Shown in pieces: positions 35,460-44,777 of a DNA stretch of 64,000 bases. How positions within the stretch are numbered: position 1 is the first letter of the stretch; the number at the start of each line of letters is the position of its first letter. The position numbers and the translations under genes are program-made. Under the pieces are notes generated by a model. That model searched no databases. It was not told where the DNA came from and was given only the letters and a program-made list of their open reading frames with translations. Source of the DNA: CAYWWM01 sp965198025 (GTDB lineage: Bacteria; Acidobacteriota; Terriglobia; 2-12-FULL-54-10); the NCBI GenBank assembly GCA_965198025.1, contig OZ240237.1:3348001-3412000 (forward strand). Direction: 5' to 3'.

Positions 35460-36425
35460 TCAACGAGCCGGGAGGTTCCACAAGTTGGTCAGGAACTCCA
35501 TGACGGCCTGAGTGGCTGCGGCGTGGGCCTGGGCGTTGTAGCCGACGGAGGCGCCGCGCGTCACGCAAGGGTCACTGAGCGTAAAGGGCTCGCCGGTCTC
35601 GGCGTTGACGGCCTGTCCGCGGGGCCGCTCGGCAATGCGGCAACGAGCGGGGTTCTGGGCGTTGGATAATTCGTAGACCGGGGGGAGGGTCGGATCGTCG
35701 AAGGCGTGGCGGGCATCGGGATACTCGGTCAGTTCAATATCCTTGCCCATGGCGCGCAACCGTTCGACGTATTCGCGGCAGGGCGCGACCGGGACCCAAT
35801 CGTCGGCTGTTCCGTGAAAGAGGCGGATGGGGCGGCCGTCGACCTGGGTGTCGTCCATGTAGCTAATGAAACAGGGAGCGTAGAAAGGGATGTAGGCGGC
35901 GAACGCGGTTCCCGGCGCGGCATGCATTTGCTGGAAACGGGTCAGGCTGGCAGACAAAGCTACGGCGCCGCCTTTCGAGAAGCCCATCACGGCGATGCGG
36001 GAAGGGTCAATCCGAGGGTGCATCGAGAGCAGCGCCAGCGCGCGGTAGGTGTCGGCGATCATGGCCAGGTGGCCGAGGCGCTGCTGATCGGTGACGGTTT
36101 CCGCGATGCCGCGCCCCGTAAACATGTCGAGGAGAAAAGATGCCACGCCGATTTCGTTCATCCGGTTCGCCCAGAGATTCTCGTTGCCTCCGATGCCGCC
36201 GGAGCCATGAATGAGGACGACGGCGGGAACTCGTTCCCGGGCCTGAGGAAGCCGCAGCTCGCCGGCAATGGTAGCGGGCAGCCCGTTCTTGTCGCCGGTC
36301 AGGAATTGCCGGTCGGTGAGCGTGACGGCTTGGATGGAATGGATTTCGACTCGGTCGGTTTGAGCCACGGCGGTTTGCGGTACCAACGATGCAAGCAGGA
36401 ATATGGCGGCGAGATGACGCGTCAT
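35460..36425 (-). CDS. Secreted alpha/beta hydrolase (dienelactone hydrolase family)
   Basis: 321 residues with a signal peptide (MTRHLAAIFLLASLVPQTAV). The hydrolase fold has an oxyanion region HGSGGIGGNENLW, nucleophile elbow MGFSKGGAVAL (Ser about residue 150), acid in HGTADDWVPV and His in PDARHAFDD. Such proteins hydrolyse esters or lactones; the substrate is unknown. It precedes hpnJ on the same strand by about 80 bp and might be cotranscribed, but no hopanoid role is known for this family. Confidence 0.85.
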   Translation of the reverse strand: MTRHLAAIFLLASLVPQTAVAQTDRVEIHSIQAVTLTDRQFLTGDKNGLPATIAGELRLPQARERVPAVVLIHGSGGIGGNENLWANRMNEIGVASFLLDMFTGRGIAETVTDQQRLGHLAMIADTYRALALLSMHPRIDPSRIAVMGFSKGGAVALSASLTRFQQMHAAPGTAFAAYIPFYAPCFISYMDDTQVDGRPIRLFHGTADDWVPVAPCREYVERLRAMGKDIELTEYPDARHAFDDPTLPPVYELSNAQNPARCRIAERPRGQAVNAETGEPFTLSDPCVTRGASVGYNAQAHAAATQAVMEFLTNLWNLPAR

Positions 36426-36769
36426 GGACTCGGGTCCTCCAATCTTCCGATCCTCTGATCCGGGTGCGTTTATTCGATAACCATTGCTCTTATCTCATAT
36501 ACGGTTTGGTTATCAGGCTGCCGGTGACGGTTCTGCGAGTGTCACAAGGAACGCGGTAGAGACGCACGCATGAGCCAGTATGGCAACTCTTCCCGGATTC
36601 CGAGTGAAAGTCGAAGAAATCTTCTTTCTCCCGTAGTGTTCCGCTTGCTTCGGGCATGACGCCGGCGGCTTGGCAGGCCCTGGGAAGCCAGTGATTCGTG
36701 TACAGTGACGAAGGCAAATCAAAGTCGGTTTCCGGCTGGTCACGCGTCACTGGAAACTCGCCACTCTCT
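36426..36769. other. Intergenic region without a supported gene
   Basis: 344 bp between the hydrolase start and the lemA stop. The only structure I see is an inverted repeat GATAACCA / TGGTTATC (36476-36483 and 36507-36514) just upstream of the hydrolase gene, which could be an operator. A minus-strand open frame here has no recognisable features. Confidence 0.4.
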
Positions 36770-37330
36770 TCAGGACAGGTTCCCCGCGGGGACTTCGCGC
36801 TCAGCGGCAGCGGTGATCTCGAACAACTCGGCGGGCTTGAAGTGAAACAACGCGGCGATGATGCTCGCGGGGAAGGCCTGCTGCGCGATGTTGAACTCCG
36901 GCGCGATGTCGTTGTAGAACCGGCGCGCGAAGATGATCTTGTTTTCCGTCGCGGTCAGTTCATCTAGCAACTGGCGGACGTTCTGGCTGGAGCGGAGTTG
37001 CGGGTACTGCTCGACGACGACGAAGAACTCGGAGAGCGCGTCGGTCAAGGAGCCTTCCTTGGCGGCGGAGTCGGCGACACCGCGCGCACCCATGGCGGCC
37101 GAGCGCGCCGATATGACCTTCTCAAGCGTCTCCTGTTCGAACTCCATGATGCCCTTGACCGTGTCGACGAGATTCGGGATCAGATCATGGCGGCGTTTGA
37201 GCTGCACGTCAACCCGTTTCCAGCCGTTCTCCACCTGCTTGCGCAGGCTGCTCAGGGCGTTGTATCGCACTGTCACCCACAAGGCGATTGCGCCCAGCGT
37301 GATCAGCACCATCAATGCGTTCAATGCCAT
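36770..37330 (-). CDS. lemA: LemA family protein
   Basis: 186 residues: an N-terminal membrane helix (MALNALMVLITLGAIALWVT), the family signature YNALSSLRKQVENGWKRVDV then QLKRRHDLIPNLVDTVKG, and the late TENKIIFARRFYNDIAPEFN. LemA proteins are helical, membrane-anchored and of unclear function. It is the last gene of a minus-strand run that begins with the efflux genes and lies 57 bp from tolC. The C-terminus ends in a FEITAAAEREVPAG stretch like other members. Confidence 0.9.
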   Translation of the reverse strand: MALNALMVLITLGAIALWVTVRYNALSSLRKQVENGWKRVDVQLKRRHDLIPNLVDTVKGIMEFEQETLEKVISARSAAMGARGVADSAAKEGSLTDALSEFFVVVEQYPQLRSSQNVRQLLDELTATENKIIFARRFYNDIAPEFNIAQQAFPASIIAALFHFKPAELFEITAAAEREVPAGNLS

Positions 37331-37387
37331 CGCGACTCCATCGGTTCCGTCTTTTCAGCAGCTCGTTTCCAATGACTACGGAAGATA

Positions 37388-38776
37388 CTACCGAAAAACG
37401 GAGCGAATCTCGCCGGTAACGCGCAGCAATTCCACACGAGCGGCCTCGGCGCGGTACTCCGCTTGGTAGAGGCTGACCCAGAGGGCGGCCTCCTCGATGC
37501 GGGCTTGCTCGACAGCCAGGCGGTTGGCGCGTCCTTCCTCGAACTGCGCGAGCACGACTTCGACCGAGCGGCGGGCGAGCTCCAACTCCAGGCGCGCCAC
37601 CTCGCGCGCCGCGTCCTGCTGCTGGCGGTCAGCCCAGAGCTGCTGCACTTGCTGCGCAATAGCCGACTGGGTGGTCTCGAAACGAAAACGCGTCTCGGCC
37701 AGTTCGGCCTCGGTTCGCGACATACGCGCCGCGCGCCGTTCGCGCTCGTAGATGGGAACCTGGACCGAAATGCCGAGCGTGCCGTTGTGGCGTTGGAAGC
37801 GCTGGAAGTAATCTTCATAATTATTGATCTTGCTGAACAGTCCGTACTGGCCGACGAGGTTGATGCGCGGCCAGCGAGCGGCTTTCTCGCTCTTGACGGC
37901 GAACTCGCGGGCCTGGATTTCCTCCTCGATGGCGCGCAGACCGGGATTGCGCTCGAGAGCCATGGCAACGAGGCGGTCCGGGGTTTCGTCCGGGTCGGCA
38001 AGCGGGACTTCCGCCGGGACGGTGAGGATCGCCTGGGTCTGCGGAAGGCCGGTCAGGTCGCGCAGGCGCGCTTCGAGCAGCGAGATCCGGCTTTCGAGAC
38101 CCACCTGTTGGGCGTTGGAGCGCGCGGTGCTGAGACGTGCACGGGTGGTCTCAATCGGCGGGTCCAGGCCGGCGCGGACACGCTCTTCGACAATCTGTTC
38201 CGCAGCAAGGAAATTCCCGACGCTGCCGCGGACCGTGTCGAGCGAGCGGCGCGCATGGGCGAGGTCGAGATAAGCCAGGACGGTCGCAGCCACGATGTCG
38301 TCGCGCTTGGCTTCGAGCGACTGCCCTGCGGCTTCGCGCATCCGGCCGGCCTGACGTTCGGAATGCCGCAGGCTCGGATTGAAGAGCACCTGGTTCGAGG
38401 CGGCCTGGAAGATGGACGGTGCGGAGCCTTCGATGCTCAGCGGGAAACCGTAAGTGGCGGCCAGCCCCATTCCGACAAATACTTGCGGGCGGAACAAGCT
38501 GCGAATCTCCTGCTGCTCAGCTTCGGCGCGCGCCACGGCTACTTCCGCGAGACGCACCTCGGGATTGTTCCTCAAGGCGAGCAAAACGGCCTCGGAAAGC
38601 GTGAGGCGGCGGGAGGCGGCGGGCTGTTGGGCAAGCGCCGGCGTACAGGCGAAGAGTACAAGCAAAGAGCAGATCACACGCCGGGAAACGACATCGATAT
38701 GCCGTTTGCCCCTCCGGGATGACACGTGTGATACGGCACGACGGAGGTCATGCCCTGACAGAGTCGTTTTATTCAT
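37388..38776 (-). CDS. TolC-family outer-membrane efflux protein
   Basis: 462 residues. Two OEP-type repeats of long alpha-hairpins are visible (LTLSEAVLLALRNNPEVRLA at about residue 56 and MALERNPGLRAIEEEIQARE at about 268). The ATG overlaps the permease stop by 8 bp, so translation is probably coupled and the long N-terminus is real. That N-terminus is unusual: about 32 mostly basic residues, partly encoded by a REP-like repeat (38666-38726), precede the hydrophobic SLLVLFACTPALAQ of the signal peptide. It forms the outer-membrane channel for the HlyD and permease proteins encoded upstream. Confidence 0.87.
   Translation of the reverse strand: MNKTTLSGHDLRRAVSHVSSRRGKRHIDVVSRRVICSLLVLFACTPALAQQPAASRRLTLSEAVLLALRNNPEVRLAEVAVARAEAEQQEIRSLFRPQVFVGMGLAATYGFPLSIEGSAPSIFQAASNQVLFNPSLRHSERQAGRMREAAGQSLEAKRDDIVAATVLAYLDLAHARRSLDTVRGSVGNFLAAEQIVEERVRAGLDPPIETTRARLSTARSNAQQVGLESRISLLEARLRDLTGLPQTQAILTVPAEVPLADPDETPDRLVAMALERNPGLRAIEEEIQAREFAVKSEKAARWPRINLVGQYGLFSKINNYEDYFQRFQRHNGTLGISVQVPIYERERRAARMSRTEAELAETRFRFETTQSAIAQQVQQLWADRQQQDAAREVARLELELARRSVEVVLAQFEEGRANRLAVEQARIEEAALWVSLYQAEYRAEAARVELLRVTGEIRSVFR
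38666..38726. repeat. REP-like palindromic repeat, copy 4, within tolC coding sequence
   Basis: AGAGCAGATCACACGCCGG ... CTCCGGGATGACAC encloses a hairpin (GGAAACGACAT ... ATGCCGTTTGCC) similar to copy 1. It is in frame and encodes SSRRGKRHIDVVSRRVICS in the N-terminal part of the TolC-family protein. Confidence 0.65.
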
Positions 38777-40022
38777 AGCGCAAAGCTTCCGTAGGATTGA
38801 GTTTTGAGGCCCGCTCGGCCGGGATCAAACCAAACACGACCCCGACGAGGAACGAGACCAGAAAGGCGATGACGATCGCCAGGGTGGGAATCTGAATCGG
38901 GATCCCTTCCACAAATTGCCGCACGGCCCAAAGCAACCCCAGCACCGAGGCAATGCCGAGCAGGCCGCCGAAGACGCTGAGGAGCGAGGCTTCCATCAGG
39001 AACTGCGTGCGGATGGCGCGCCGACCCGCCCCGAGCGCTATGCGCAGGCCGATCTCCTGCGTGCGCTCGGTAACGGTGACCAGCATGATGTTCATGATGC
39101 CAATGCCGCTGATGACCAGCGCGATGGCCGAGACCAACAGCAGAACAATCGTCAGAACCATGGCAATGTTGCCGGCGGCGGCGAGGATTTGCGTGAGATT
39201 CTCAGCACGGTAGACAGCCCCAGCGCGATGGCGGCTGCGGACCAGCTGCAGCATGGCATCGGTAGCGGCAGGGACGTTCGAGGGACGGTCGGCGGAGGCG
39301 TAAATCTGGTCCACAGCGTCCGTGCCCGTGAGCGTCGCCATGACGGAGATCGGCATCATGACGGTCTCGCGTGTGATTTCCGATTGCCCGAACGTCTCGG
39401 CGCCTTCCTCAAAGACGCCGACGACGGTGAACTCGAGATCGCGAACCTTGATCTTTTCGCCCTCTTTCCAGCCGTCGGGATAGAGCACGCGGAACAGCGC
39501 CGGAGTAACTAGGCAAACGCGGTTGCGGAGGCGGTCGTCATCTTCGTCGAAAAAACGACCGGCCAGAACACGGAGGTTGCGGATGATGCGAAAGCCCGAA
39601 TTGACGCCGATGATGGTGACTTCGCGGTATTGGCCTTCGAGCACGACGCGGTCACGGCCGAGCACGATGGCGGAAACGGCTGTGAGATTGGGCACGGCGG
39701 CGCGGATGGCCTCGACGTCGGCCAGCGTCAGGGCGTCGGAGATCGAGTTTGCGCCGGTCACCGTGGGGCTGCTCTCATTGACGGTGTACATCATGTTCGA
39801 TCCGACACTTTCGATCTGCCCGAGCACGTAATCGCGGCTGGTCAGCGCAATGGTCGAGACCAGGATCACCGAGCCGGTACCAATCATCATCCCCAGCGTG
39901 GTCAGGCCGGTGCGAACCTTGTTGACGCGCAGCGCGTTGACAGCGAAGAAGAAGGCTTCACGGAGGCTGCGCATCCAGAGGAGTATGGCGGAGGGGGGGC
40001 GATTGTCGGTGTCCCTTGTCAT
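38769..40022 (-). CDS. ABC transporter permease, MacB/FtsX type
   Basis: 417 residues with the MacB permease layout: one TM helix (KVRTGLTTLGMMIGTGSVIL), a large periplasmic domain (MacB_PCD, about residues 60-275) and three C-terminal TM helices with GIGIMNIMLVTVTERTQEIG and IPAERASKLNPTEALRYE. There is no ATPase domain in it and none encoded nearby, although MacB-type permeases need one. It lies between the HlyD gene (28 bp upstream) and the TolC-family gene (8-bp overlap). It probably expels a small molecule or exports a peptide or lipoprotein. Confidence 0.9.
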   Translation of the reverse strand: MTRDTDNRPPSAILLWMRSLREAFFFAVNALRVNKVRTGLTTLGMMIGTGSVILVSTIALTSRDYVLGQIESVGSNMMYTVNESSPTVTGANSISDALTLADVEAIRAAVPNLTAVSAIVLGRDRVVLEGQYREVTIIGVNSGFRIIRNLRVLAGRFFDEDDDRLRNRVCLVTPALFRVLYPDGWKEGEKIKVRDLEFTVVGVFEEGAETFGQSEITRETVMMPISVMATLTGTDAVDQIYASADRPSNVPAATDAMLQLVRSRHRAGAVYRAENLTQILAAAGNIAMVLTIVLLLVSAIALVISGIGIMNIMLVTVTERTQEIGLRIALGAGRRAIRTQFLMEASLLSVFGGLLGIASVLGLLWAVRQFVEGIPIQIPTLAIVIAFLVSFLVGVVFGLIPAERASKLNPTEALRYE

Positions 40023-40050
40023 TGGCTACCGTGCAGAACTCTCCCATTCT

Positions 40051-41361
40051 CTACTGCGTGTTCCGTCGCACGGGCGCGCCTTCCGCGAGCGGCTGCGGGC
40101 CGGGGAGGACGACGGCCTCGCCGTCTTCGAGACCGCTCGTGATCTCGCTGCGGGTCGGGCTGATCAATCCGATCTCGATCGGGCGGCGGACCAGCGTGCC
40201 GTCGCGAATTACGAAGACATGCCGGGCGCTGCCGGTTCCGAAGACTGTCTCCCGCGGGACGACCAGCGCGTTGTCGCGCGTCTCGGTCAGAATTTCGACG
40301 TCCAGGTTCATGTTGGGTAGCAGCAGGCCCTCGGGGTTGTCGAGCGTGCAGGAGACTTCGCCGACGCGGCGCGAGTTGAGCTCCTTGATCTCGGAAGGCA
40401 ACTGCTCGACCCGGCCGCGCCACTCGCTGCCCGGCAATCCCTCCCAGCGCAGCACAACCGGCTGACCGACGGAGACGCGGCCGAGGTCCGGCTCGTCCAC
40501 GAAGACCCTGACGCGAATGCGGGCGAGGTCTCCGATGCGCGCGATCAAATCCCCGCTGCGGACGTAATCACCCGGGCGGGCCGGGACCGAGTACGCGACA
40601 CCCGCCAGGGGCGAGAGCACCGCCGTTGCGCGGAGACGGGACTGCGCCAGCTCCAGCGTGGCGCGATCGGCTTCGACACGGGCCTCGGCTCGGGTAATCT
40701 CCTCCGGCACGCGGCGGTCGGAAAGCTTCTGATCGAGGAGCGCCCGATCCGCCTTGAGTTTGGCAAGACGCTGGCGAGCCTGGTCGAGTTCGATCCGCGC
40801 AATGGCGCCCCGCTCGACCAGCCGCTCGTTCTGGGCAACCAGTTTGGCGGCCTGATCGTGCTCGCGCTGCACGGCTTCGCGCTGCGCGCGCAGCTCGCGC
40901 AACTCCAGCGAAGTGCCGCCCTGGCGCAGAAGGCTCAACTCGCTCTCCGCCGCCGTGAGCGTAGCGCGGGCGCTCTCGATCTCGCTGGCGATCTGCCGCT
41001 GGCTGAGCTCGGCGATCCTCTCGCCACGGCGGAGGGAGTCACCCTCGCGGACGAGGACTCGCGCCACTTCTCCTTCGATTTCCGCACGCGCGTCCTGGTA
41101 GGCGATTGGTTCCGCCATGCCGTTGGTGACGACGCCGGTGTGAATCTCCGCGCGCGCGGCCTGAACCGTCCGAACCGGCAGGACGGCACGCTGTAGCGAC
41201 CGGTAATAGAGCGCTCCGCCAGCCAGGCCAACCAAGACCAGCACCACCACCCAGACCGCGCGGCTTGTACGAGAGGCCATGAGGAAAGAGATGCTTCCCG
41301 CTAAGCTGAAGATGCTTCCGAGGAAGTATAGCAAAGTTCGAAGGCGGGACGGCTTGGTCAT
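40051..41361 (-). CDS. HlyD/MacA-family periplasmic adaptor protein
   Basis: 436 residues. After a membrane anchor come the paired lipoyl-like halves (ARAEIEGEVARVLVREGDSL and LSPLAGVAYSVPARPGDYVR) around a coiled-coil hairpin (about residues 125-230, rich in Glu, Gln and Arg). Beta-barrel and membrane-proximal domains follow. It links the permease to the outer-membrane channel. An in-frame ATG at 41280 (MASRTSRAVWVVVL) could be the true start; the 27 residues before it also contain a hydrophobic stretch. It is the first gene of the efflux operon and is divergent from the fatty-acid transporter. Confidence 0.88.
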   Translation of the reverse strand: MTKPSRLRTLLYFLGSIFSLAGSISFLMASRTSRAVWVVVLVLVGLAGGALYYRSLQRAVLPVRTVQAARAEIHTGVVTNGMAEPIAYQDARAEIEGEVARVLVREGDSLRRGERIAELSQRQIASEIESARATLTAAESELSLLRQGGTSLELRELRAQREAVQREHDQAAKLVAQNERLVERGAIARIELDQARQRLAKLKADRALLDQKLSDRRVPEEITRAEARVEADRATLELAQSRLRATAVLSPLAGVAYSVPARPGDYVRSGDLIARIGDLARIRVRVFVDEPDLGRVSVGQPVVLRWEGLPGSEWRGRVEQLPSEIKELNSRRVGEVSCTLDNPEGLLLPNMNLDVEILTETRDNALVVPRETVFGTGSARHVFVIRDGTLVRRPIEIGLISPTRSEITSGLEDGEAVVLPGPQPLAEGAPVRRNTQ

Positions 41362-41400
41362 TGCTTTTCGGGGGCGTAGCCTGTATCAATAGATGGCCCT

Positions 41401-42762
41401 ATGCTAACCCGCCTGGCAGTCCGCGCGACGTCGCTCACGGAGCACTACATGCCCGCTCCGTATCTGTTCGCGCTACTGCTCACGTTTCTGACAGGAGCGC
41501 TCGCTGTAGTCGTGATGCGGACCCCGACGGGGGACCTGGTGGGCTATTGGTACGGCGGGCTGTGGGAAATCCTAACGTTTACGGCACAGATGGTGCTGGT
41601 ACTCATGTGCGGGCATGCCCTGGCGGACGCTCCGGCAGTGAAGCGCATTCTCGGCTGGATCAGCGGCCTGCCACGAACAGAAAGACAAGCCGGCGTCGGG
41701 GTGTTTCTGGCGAGCTGGGTAGCAGCACTGTTCAACTGGGGATTCTGCCTGGTGGTGGCGGGAGTCCTGGTGCGCGAGATTCCGAAGCGCCTGCCGGGGG
41801 TTTCGAAAGCCTATCTGGGGGCGGCCGGATACGCCGGGTTTGTGGTCTGGGGGTCCGGGGTGTCGAGCTCGGTGATGCTGGCCACGGCGACGCCCGGCAG
41901 CCCGTTGAACGCCGTCGAACAGTTCGCCCAGCAGACGCTGACACTCCCGGACCTGCTGCTCACGCCGTTCAATCTCATCCCGGTCGCGGCCATGGCGGTC
42001 CTGATGCCGCTGCTGTTCTGGCGGATCAGCCCATCGGCAACGGTTTCGATTGCTGCTCCTTCGGGCACGAAAGCGTCCCCGGACTTCTCTTCGGTAACGG
42101 CTACCATTGCCGTCCAAGAGTCACGGAATCCAGGACCGCGCAGCTTCGCCGACCGCATCGAGCAGAGCCGGTGGATCACGGTGGTGCTGGCGGCGATGAG
42201 CTTGGGATACATCGCACGGCTGATCGGACAGGGAACGTTCCACCTCGATTTCAATATGATGATCTTCATCCTCCTGCTGCTGGGATGGATTCTGCACGGA
42301 ACGCCGATCCGCTACATGCAGGCGTTCCACAGCGGGTCGCAGGCCGCCGGGCCGATGCTGCTCGCCTATCCAATCTACGGCGGGATTCTGGGGCTGATGC
42401 GCGATACGGGCCTGGTGGACTGGTTCGCGCAGCTGTTCGTGGCGTTCTCGACGGAATACACGCTGCCGTTCTGGTCCTACGTTAGCGCGAACATCATCAA
42501 CCTGTTCGTGCCCTCGGGCGGCGGACAGTGGGCGGTGCAGGGCCCCGTGATGGTCAAGGCGGCGGTGGAGATCAACGCGTCGCTGCCGAAAACCGCCATG
42601 GCGGTCGCCTTTGGCGACCAGGTCTCGAACCTGCTGCAGCCGTTCTGGGCACTTCCCATCGCCGGGATCGGCGGCGCGCACCTGCGCGAGATGATGGGCT
42701 ACTGCCTTCTGGCGCTGCTGATCGCGTTTCCGCTGTTCGGACTGGCGCTGCTCGTGCTCTGA
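41401..42762 (+). CDS. atoE: AtoE-family short-chain fatty acid transporter
   Basis: 453 residues, about 11 membrane helices. SLTEHYMPAPYLFALLLTFL at the start, ASWVAALFNWGFCLVVAGVL, WGSGVSSSVMLATATPGSPL, and FVPSGGGQWAVQGPVMVKAA near the end are typical of the SCFA_trans (AtoE) family. Members take up short-chain fatty acids such as butyrate or acetoacetate. It stands alone, divergent from the efflux operon by only 39 bp, so promoters of the two must overlap. Confidence 0.88.
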   Translation: MLTRLAVRATSLTEHYMPAPYLFALLLTFLTGALAVVVMRTPTGDLVGYWYGGLWEILTFTAQMVLVLMCGHALADAPAVKRILGWISGLPRTERQAGVGVFLASWVAALFNWGFCLVVAGVLVREIPKRLPGVSKAYLGAAGYAGFVVWGSGVSSSVMLATATPGSPLNAVEQFAQQTLTLPDLLLTPFNLIPVAAMAVLMPLLFWRISPSATVSIAAPSGTKASPDFSSVTATIAVQESRNPGPRSFADRIEQSRWITVVLAAMSLGYIARLIGQGTFHLDFNMMIFILLLLGWILHGTPIRYMQAFHSGSQAAGPMLLAYPIYGGILGLMRDTGLVDWFAQLFVAFSTEYTLPFWSYVSANIINLFVPSGGGQWAVQGPVMVKAAVEINASLPKTAMAVAFGDQVSNLLQPFWALPIAGIGGAHLREMMGYCLLALLIAFPLFGLALLVL

Positions 42763-42986
42763 GAATCAGACCATCCCCTTGGGCAGGACCACGCCCTGCA
42801 GGCCGACCTCCGTCCTTGCTATAATCATCTCCATTGCGGACGGTGAGCCGGCAGCGGAAAACGAAGCACCGCACCGGCCGCGGGTTCTCAAGAGAGGTGG
42901 CGGGACAGACGCAGAAAGCCAGCGGGCCGCCTTCTCTGGAACTTCTCTTTTTCCGATTACTTTCATGCTAGACTCCGTCCACTCCC

Positions 42987-44777
42987 ATGCTGCAACACCT
43001 GCACATTGAGAACTTCGCGCTGATTGACAGCGTGGATCTGGAATTCCGTCCGGGGCTGAACCTGCTGACCGGAGAGACGGGGAGCGGGAAATCCATTGTG
43101 GTGGAGGCTCTGGGGTTGTTGCTCGGCGAGAAGGCTTCCTCAGAAACCATCCGCAGCGGCGCCGAGCGGGCGCGCATTACGGGAGTGTTTGCTTCTTCCG
43201 ACCGCAGCGAGACGGGACGATGGTCCCGGCTGCTAGCGGTGCTCTCGGAAAGCGGGTTCGAAATCCCCGAAGACGAAGACCTGGTCGTGCAGCGGGGCAT
43301 CCTGGCCGGCGGCAAGTCACGCGTGTTCGTGAACCATCAGCCGGCGACGGTCGGGCTGGCACGTTCGATTGCACCGTACCTGGCAGAAGTACACGGGCAA
43401 AACGAGCAGCAAGAACTGTTTTCTCCGGCGGTGCAGCTGGAGGCGCTCGACCGCTTCGGCGGGCTGGGAGCATTGGCAGCGGAAGCGCGGGAGCGGTTCG
43501 GCCGTTGGAAGCAATTGCGCGCGCGGCAGGAGGACCTGACCCGCCGCCAGCAGGAGCGGATGCGGCAGATGGAGTTGTGGCGGTTCCAGATGCGCGAAAT
43601 TGAAGAGGCGGGAATCGCAGCGGACGGCCACCGCAACGAAGATCAGAGCCTGGAAGAGGAAAAGCTCCGCCTGACGCACGCCGCCCGGATCGAGGAGCGC
43701 CTGGCGGCCTGCTACGATCTCCTCTACGATGCCGCCCATTCGGCCACGGTTTCGGTCGCTGCGGCGCAGAAGAATCTCGAAGAGGTCGCGCCCTACGACT
43801 CTCGGCTGCAGCCGCTCGCCGAGGCGCTGGCTTCGGCGAAGGTTTCGGTCGAAGACGTGGCGCTGGCCGTGCGGGATCACCTTTCTCGGCTGGACCAAAG
43901 CCCCGGCAGGCTGGAGGAGGTCGAGAATCGTCTGGCGCAGCTCGACCGCCTGAAGCGAAAGTACGGACCCACGCTCGATGACGTCGCCCGGCACCGCGAG
44001 GAAGTCGAAGCACGGTTGCGCGAAGCCGAGACCGACGCGGAAGCCATGCAGACCATCGAGCGGGAGGTGGCGGAAGCAGCGGGCGCGTTCGAGAGTCTTG
44101 CGCGAGAGCTTTCCGGCAGGCGCGCGAAGGCAGCCAAGGAGTTGCAGCGCGCCGTGGAAGGCGAACTGCGCGAGCTGGCCATGAAGGGAACGGTGTTCGA
44201 AGTGCGCCTGGCGGTCTCCGAGTCAGCTGAAGGCTGGAGTGCCGCCGGAATGGATCGCGTCGCGTTCCAGATTTCACCGAACCCCGGCGAACCGCTGCGG
44301 CCGCTGGCGCGCATCGCGTCGGGGGGGGAGCTGTCGCGGATCATGCTGGCCCTCGAAACCGCGACCGACACCCACAGGGAGCAAGCAAGAGCAGGCAAGG
44401 CCGCAGCGCGGGGGAAAGACTTCAGAAAGCAGGCGGGCAGCGACCATAGCGCCGGCGATCGCGAGGGCCATACGCTGGTCTTTGACGAAGTGGATTCCGG
44501 GATCGGAGGCCGCGCCGCCGAGACCGTGGGGCGCAAGCTGCGCGAGTTGGGCGGGAGCCGTCAGGTTCTGTGTGTGACGCACCTGCCGCAGATTGCGAGC
44601 TTCGCGCATCAACATTTTCGTGTCGCGAAAATCGAGCAAAACGGCCGGACCGTCACGCGCGTCGAGCACCTCGACGGACGCGCGCGCGTCACTGAGCTGG
44701 CCCGCATGCTGAGCGGCAGCCAGATCACCGAAGCCGTCTTGCAACACGCCAAGCAATTGCTCAAGATGAATTCATGA
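42987..44777 (+). CDS. recN: DNA repair protein RecN
   Basis: 596-residue SMC-like ATPase of double-strand break repair. Walker A is in LLTGETGSGKSIVVEAL (about residue 36), the coiled-coil arms span about 150-370, the signature is RIASGGELSRIMLALE and Walker B is TLVFDEVDSGIGG. Between signature and Walker B there is an extra hydrophilic segment of about 27 residues (from ATDTHREQARAGKAAARGKD) that the usual RecN lacks. Everything else is standard. The stop overlaps the next gene by 4 bp (ATGA). Confidence 0.95.
   Translation: MLQHLHIENFALIDSVDLEFRPGLNLLTGETGSGKSIVVEALGLLLGEKASSETIRSGAERARITGVFASSDRSETGRWSRLLAVLSESGFEIPEDEDLVVQRGILAGGKSRVFVNHQPATVGLARSIAPYLAEVHGQNEQQELFSPAVQLEALDRFGGLGALAAEARERFGRWKQLRARQEDLTRRQQERMRQMELWRFQMREIEEAGIAADGHRNEDQSLEEEKLRLTHAARIEERLAACYDLLYDAAHSATVSVAAAQKNLEEVAPYDSRLQPLAEALASAKVSVEDVALAVRDHLSRLDQSPGRLEEVENRLAQLDRLKRKYGPTLDDVARHREEVEARLREAETDAEAMQTIEREVAEAAGAFESLARELSGRRAKAAKELQRAVEGELRELAMKGTVFEVRLAVSESAEGWSAAGMDRVAFQISPNPGEPLRPLARIASGGELSRIMLALETATDTHREQARAGKAAARGKDFRKQAGSDHSAGDREGHTLVFDEVDSGIGGRAAETVGRKLRELGGSRQVLCVTHLPQIASFAHQHFRVAKIEQNGRTVTRVEHLDGRARVTELARMLSGSQITEAVLQHAKQLLKMNS

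Noticed and set aside
25228..38726. CRISPR array suggested by recurring palindromes
   Set aside because: Copies are kilobases apart with no regular spacers and no cas genes.
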